DNA from: Quillaja saponaria
Taxonomy: Eukaryota > Streptophyta > Magnoliopsida > Fabales > Quillajaceae
DNA: 64,000 nucleotides
Reading direction: 5' to 3'
Assembly: GCA_029379385.1 (NCBI GenBank)
Contig: CM055611.1
Location: forward strand, 992,001 to 1,056,000
Shown: positions 63,991 to 64,000 of the stretch, in pieces
Layout: the number at the start of each line of letters is the position of its first letter
Numbering within the stretch: position 1 is the stretch's first letter
Position numbers and translations under genes: made by a program
The notes under the pieces: generated by a model
The model's input: only the letters and a program-made list of their open reading frames with translations
What the model was told of the DNA's origin: nothing
The model's database searches: none

Positions 63991-64000
63991 GGGGGGGGGG
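63991..64000 (+). repeat. Homopolymer run of ten G at the window end
   Basis: The window closes with ten G after an A-rich stretch. G-runs this long are rare in this AT-rich sequence; it may continue past the window. Confidence 0.9.

Overview
The window is nuclear DNA of a flowering plant, most likely a eudicot. Genes carry spliceosomal introns, the spacers are AT-rich and full of small transposons, and the gene set includes plant-only families: a chloroplast-targeted ferritin, a PYL abscisic-acid receptor, trichome-birefringence-like (TBL), F-box/DUF295 and DUF538 proteins. The species cannot be fixed from the sequence. Exon structures below were assembled by hand from splice sites, reading phase and family knowledge; no search was run.

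Layout, left to right. 1-6.2 kb: a weak promoter/leader, two small hAT-like elements with 8-bp target duplications, and a decayed Mutator-like end. 6.2-7.3 kb: F-box/DUF295 gene (+). 10.0-11.8 kb: five-exon TBL xylan O-acetyltransferase-like gene (-) with one GC-AG intron. 11.9-18.9 kb: repeat-rich spacer with an 0.8-kb inverted-repeat element. 18.9-19.6 kb: intronless PYL4-type ABA receptor (-). 19.6-25.2 kb: AT-rich spacer with Helitron-like hairpins. 25.2-28.7 kb: three-exon DUF538 gene (+), then tRNA-Gly(GCC) (-). 33.5-36.3 kb: eight-exon plastid ferritin (+) with an iron-dependent regulatory sequence upstream.

38.7-45.2 kb: a 6.5-kb Mutator-like element with TIRs of about 0.6 kb rich in hairpins. 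It carries a broken MULE N-terminal region followed by a broken plant-mobile-domain (PMD) coding region, and no transposase core is visible. 45.6-48.0 kb: 40S ribosomal protein eS4 (RPS4) gene (-). 48.2-50.4 kb: two MITE-like elements. 52.2-53.0 kb: gene for an acidic protein with four Gly-Gly-Ile/Leu-Ile repeats (-). 53.5-53.8 kb: 5'-truncated GILT paralogue (exons 4 and 5 only), followed at 55.2-57.0 kb by an intact five-exon GILT thiol reductase gene (+). 58.5-61.5 kb: seven-exon deoxyhypusine synthase gene (+), also with one GC-AG intron. The last 0.4 kb looks like the leader exon of a gene continuing outside the window.

The genes are independent single loci, not a cluster or operon. They cover housekeeping translation (RPS4, deoxyhypusine synthase, tRNA), iron storage, ABA perception, wall acetylation and thiol redox. 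The most unusual object is the PMD-carrying Mutator-like element.
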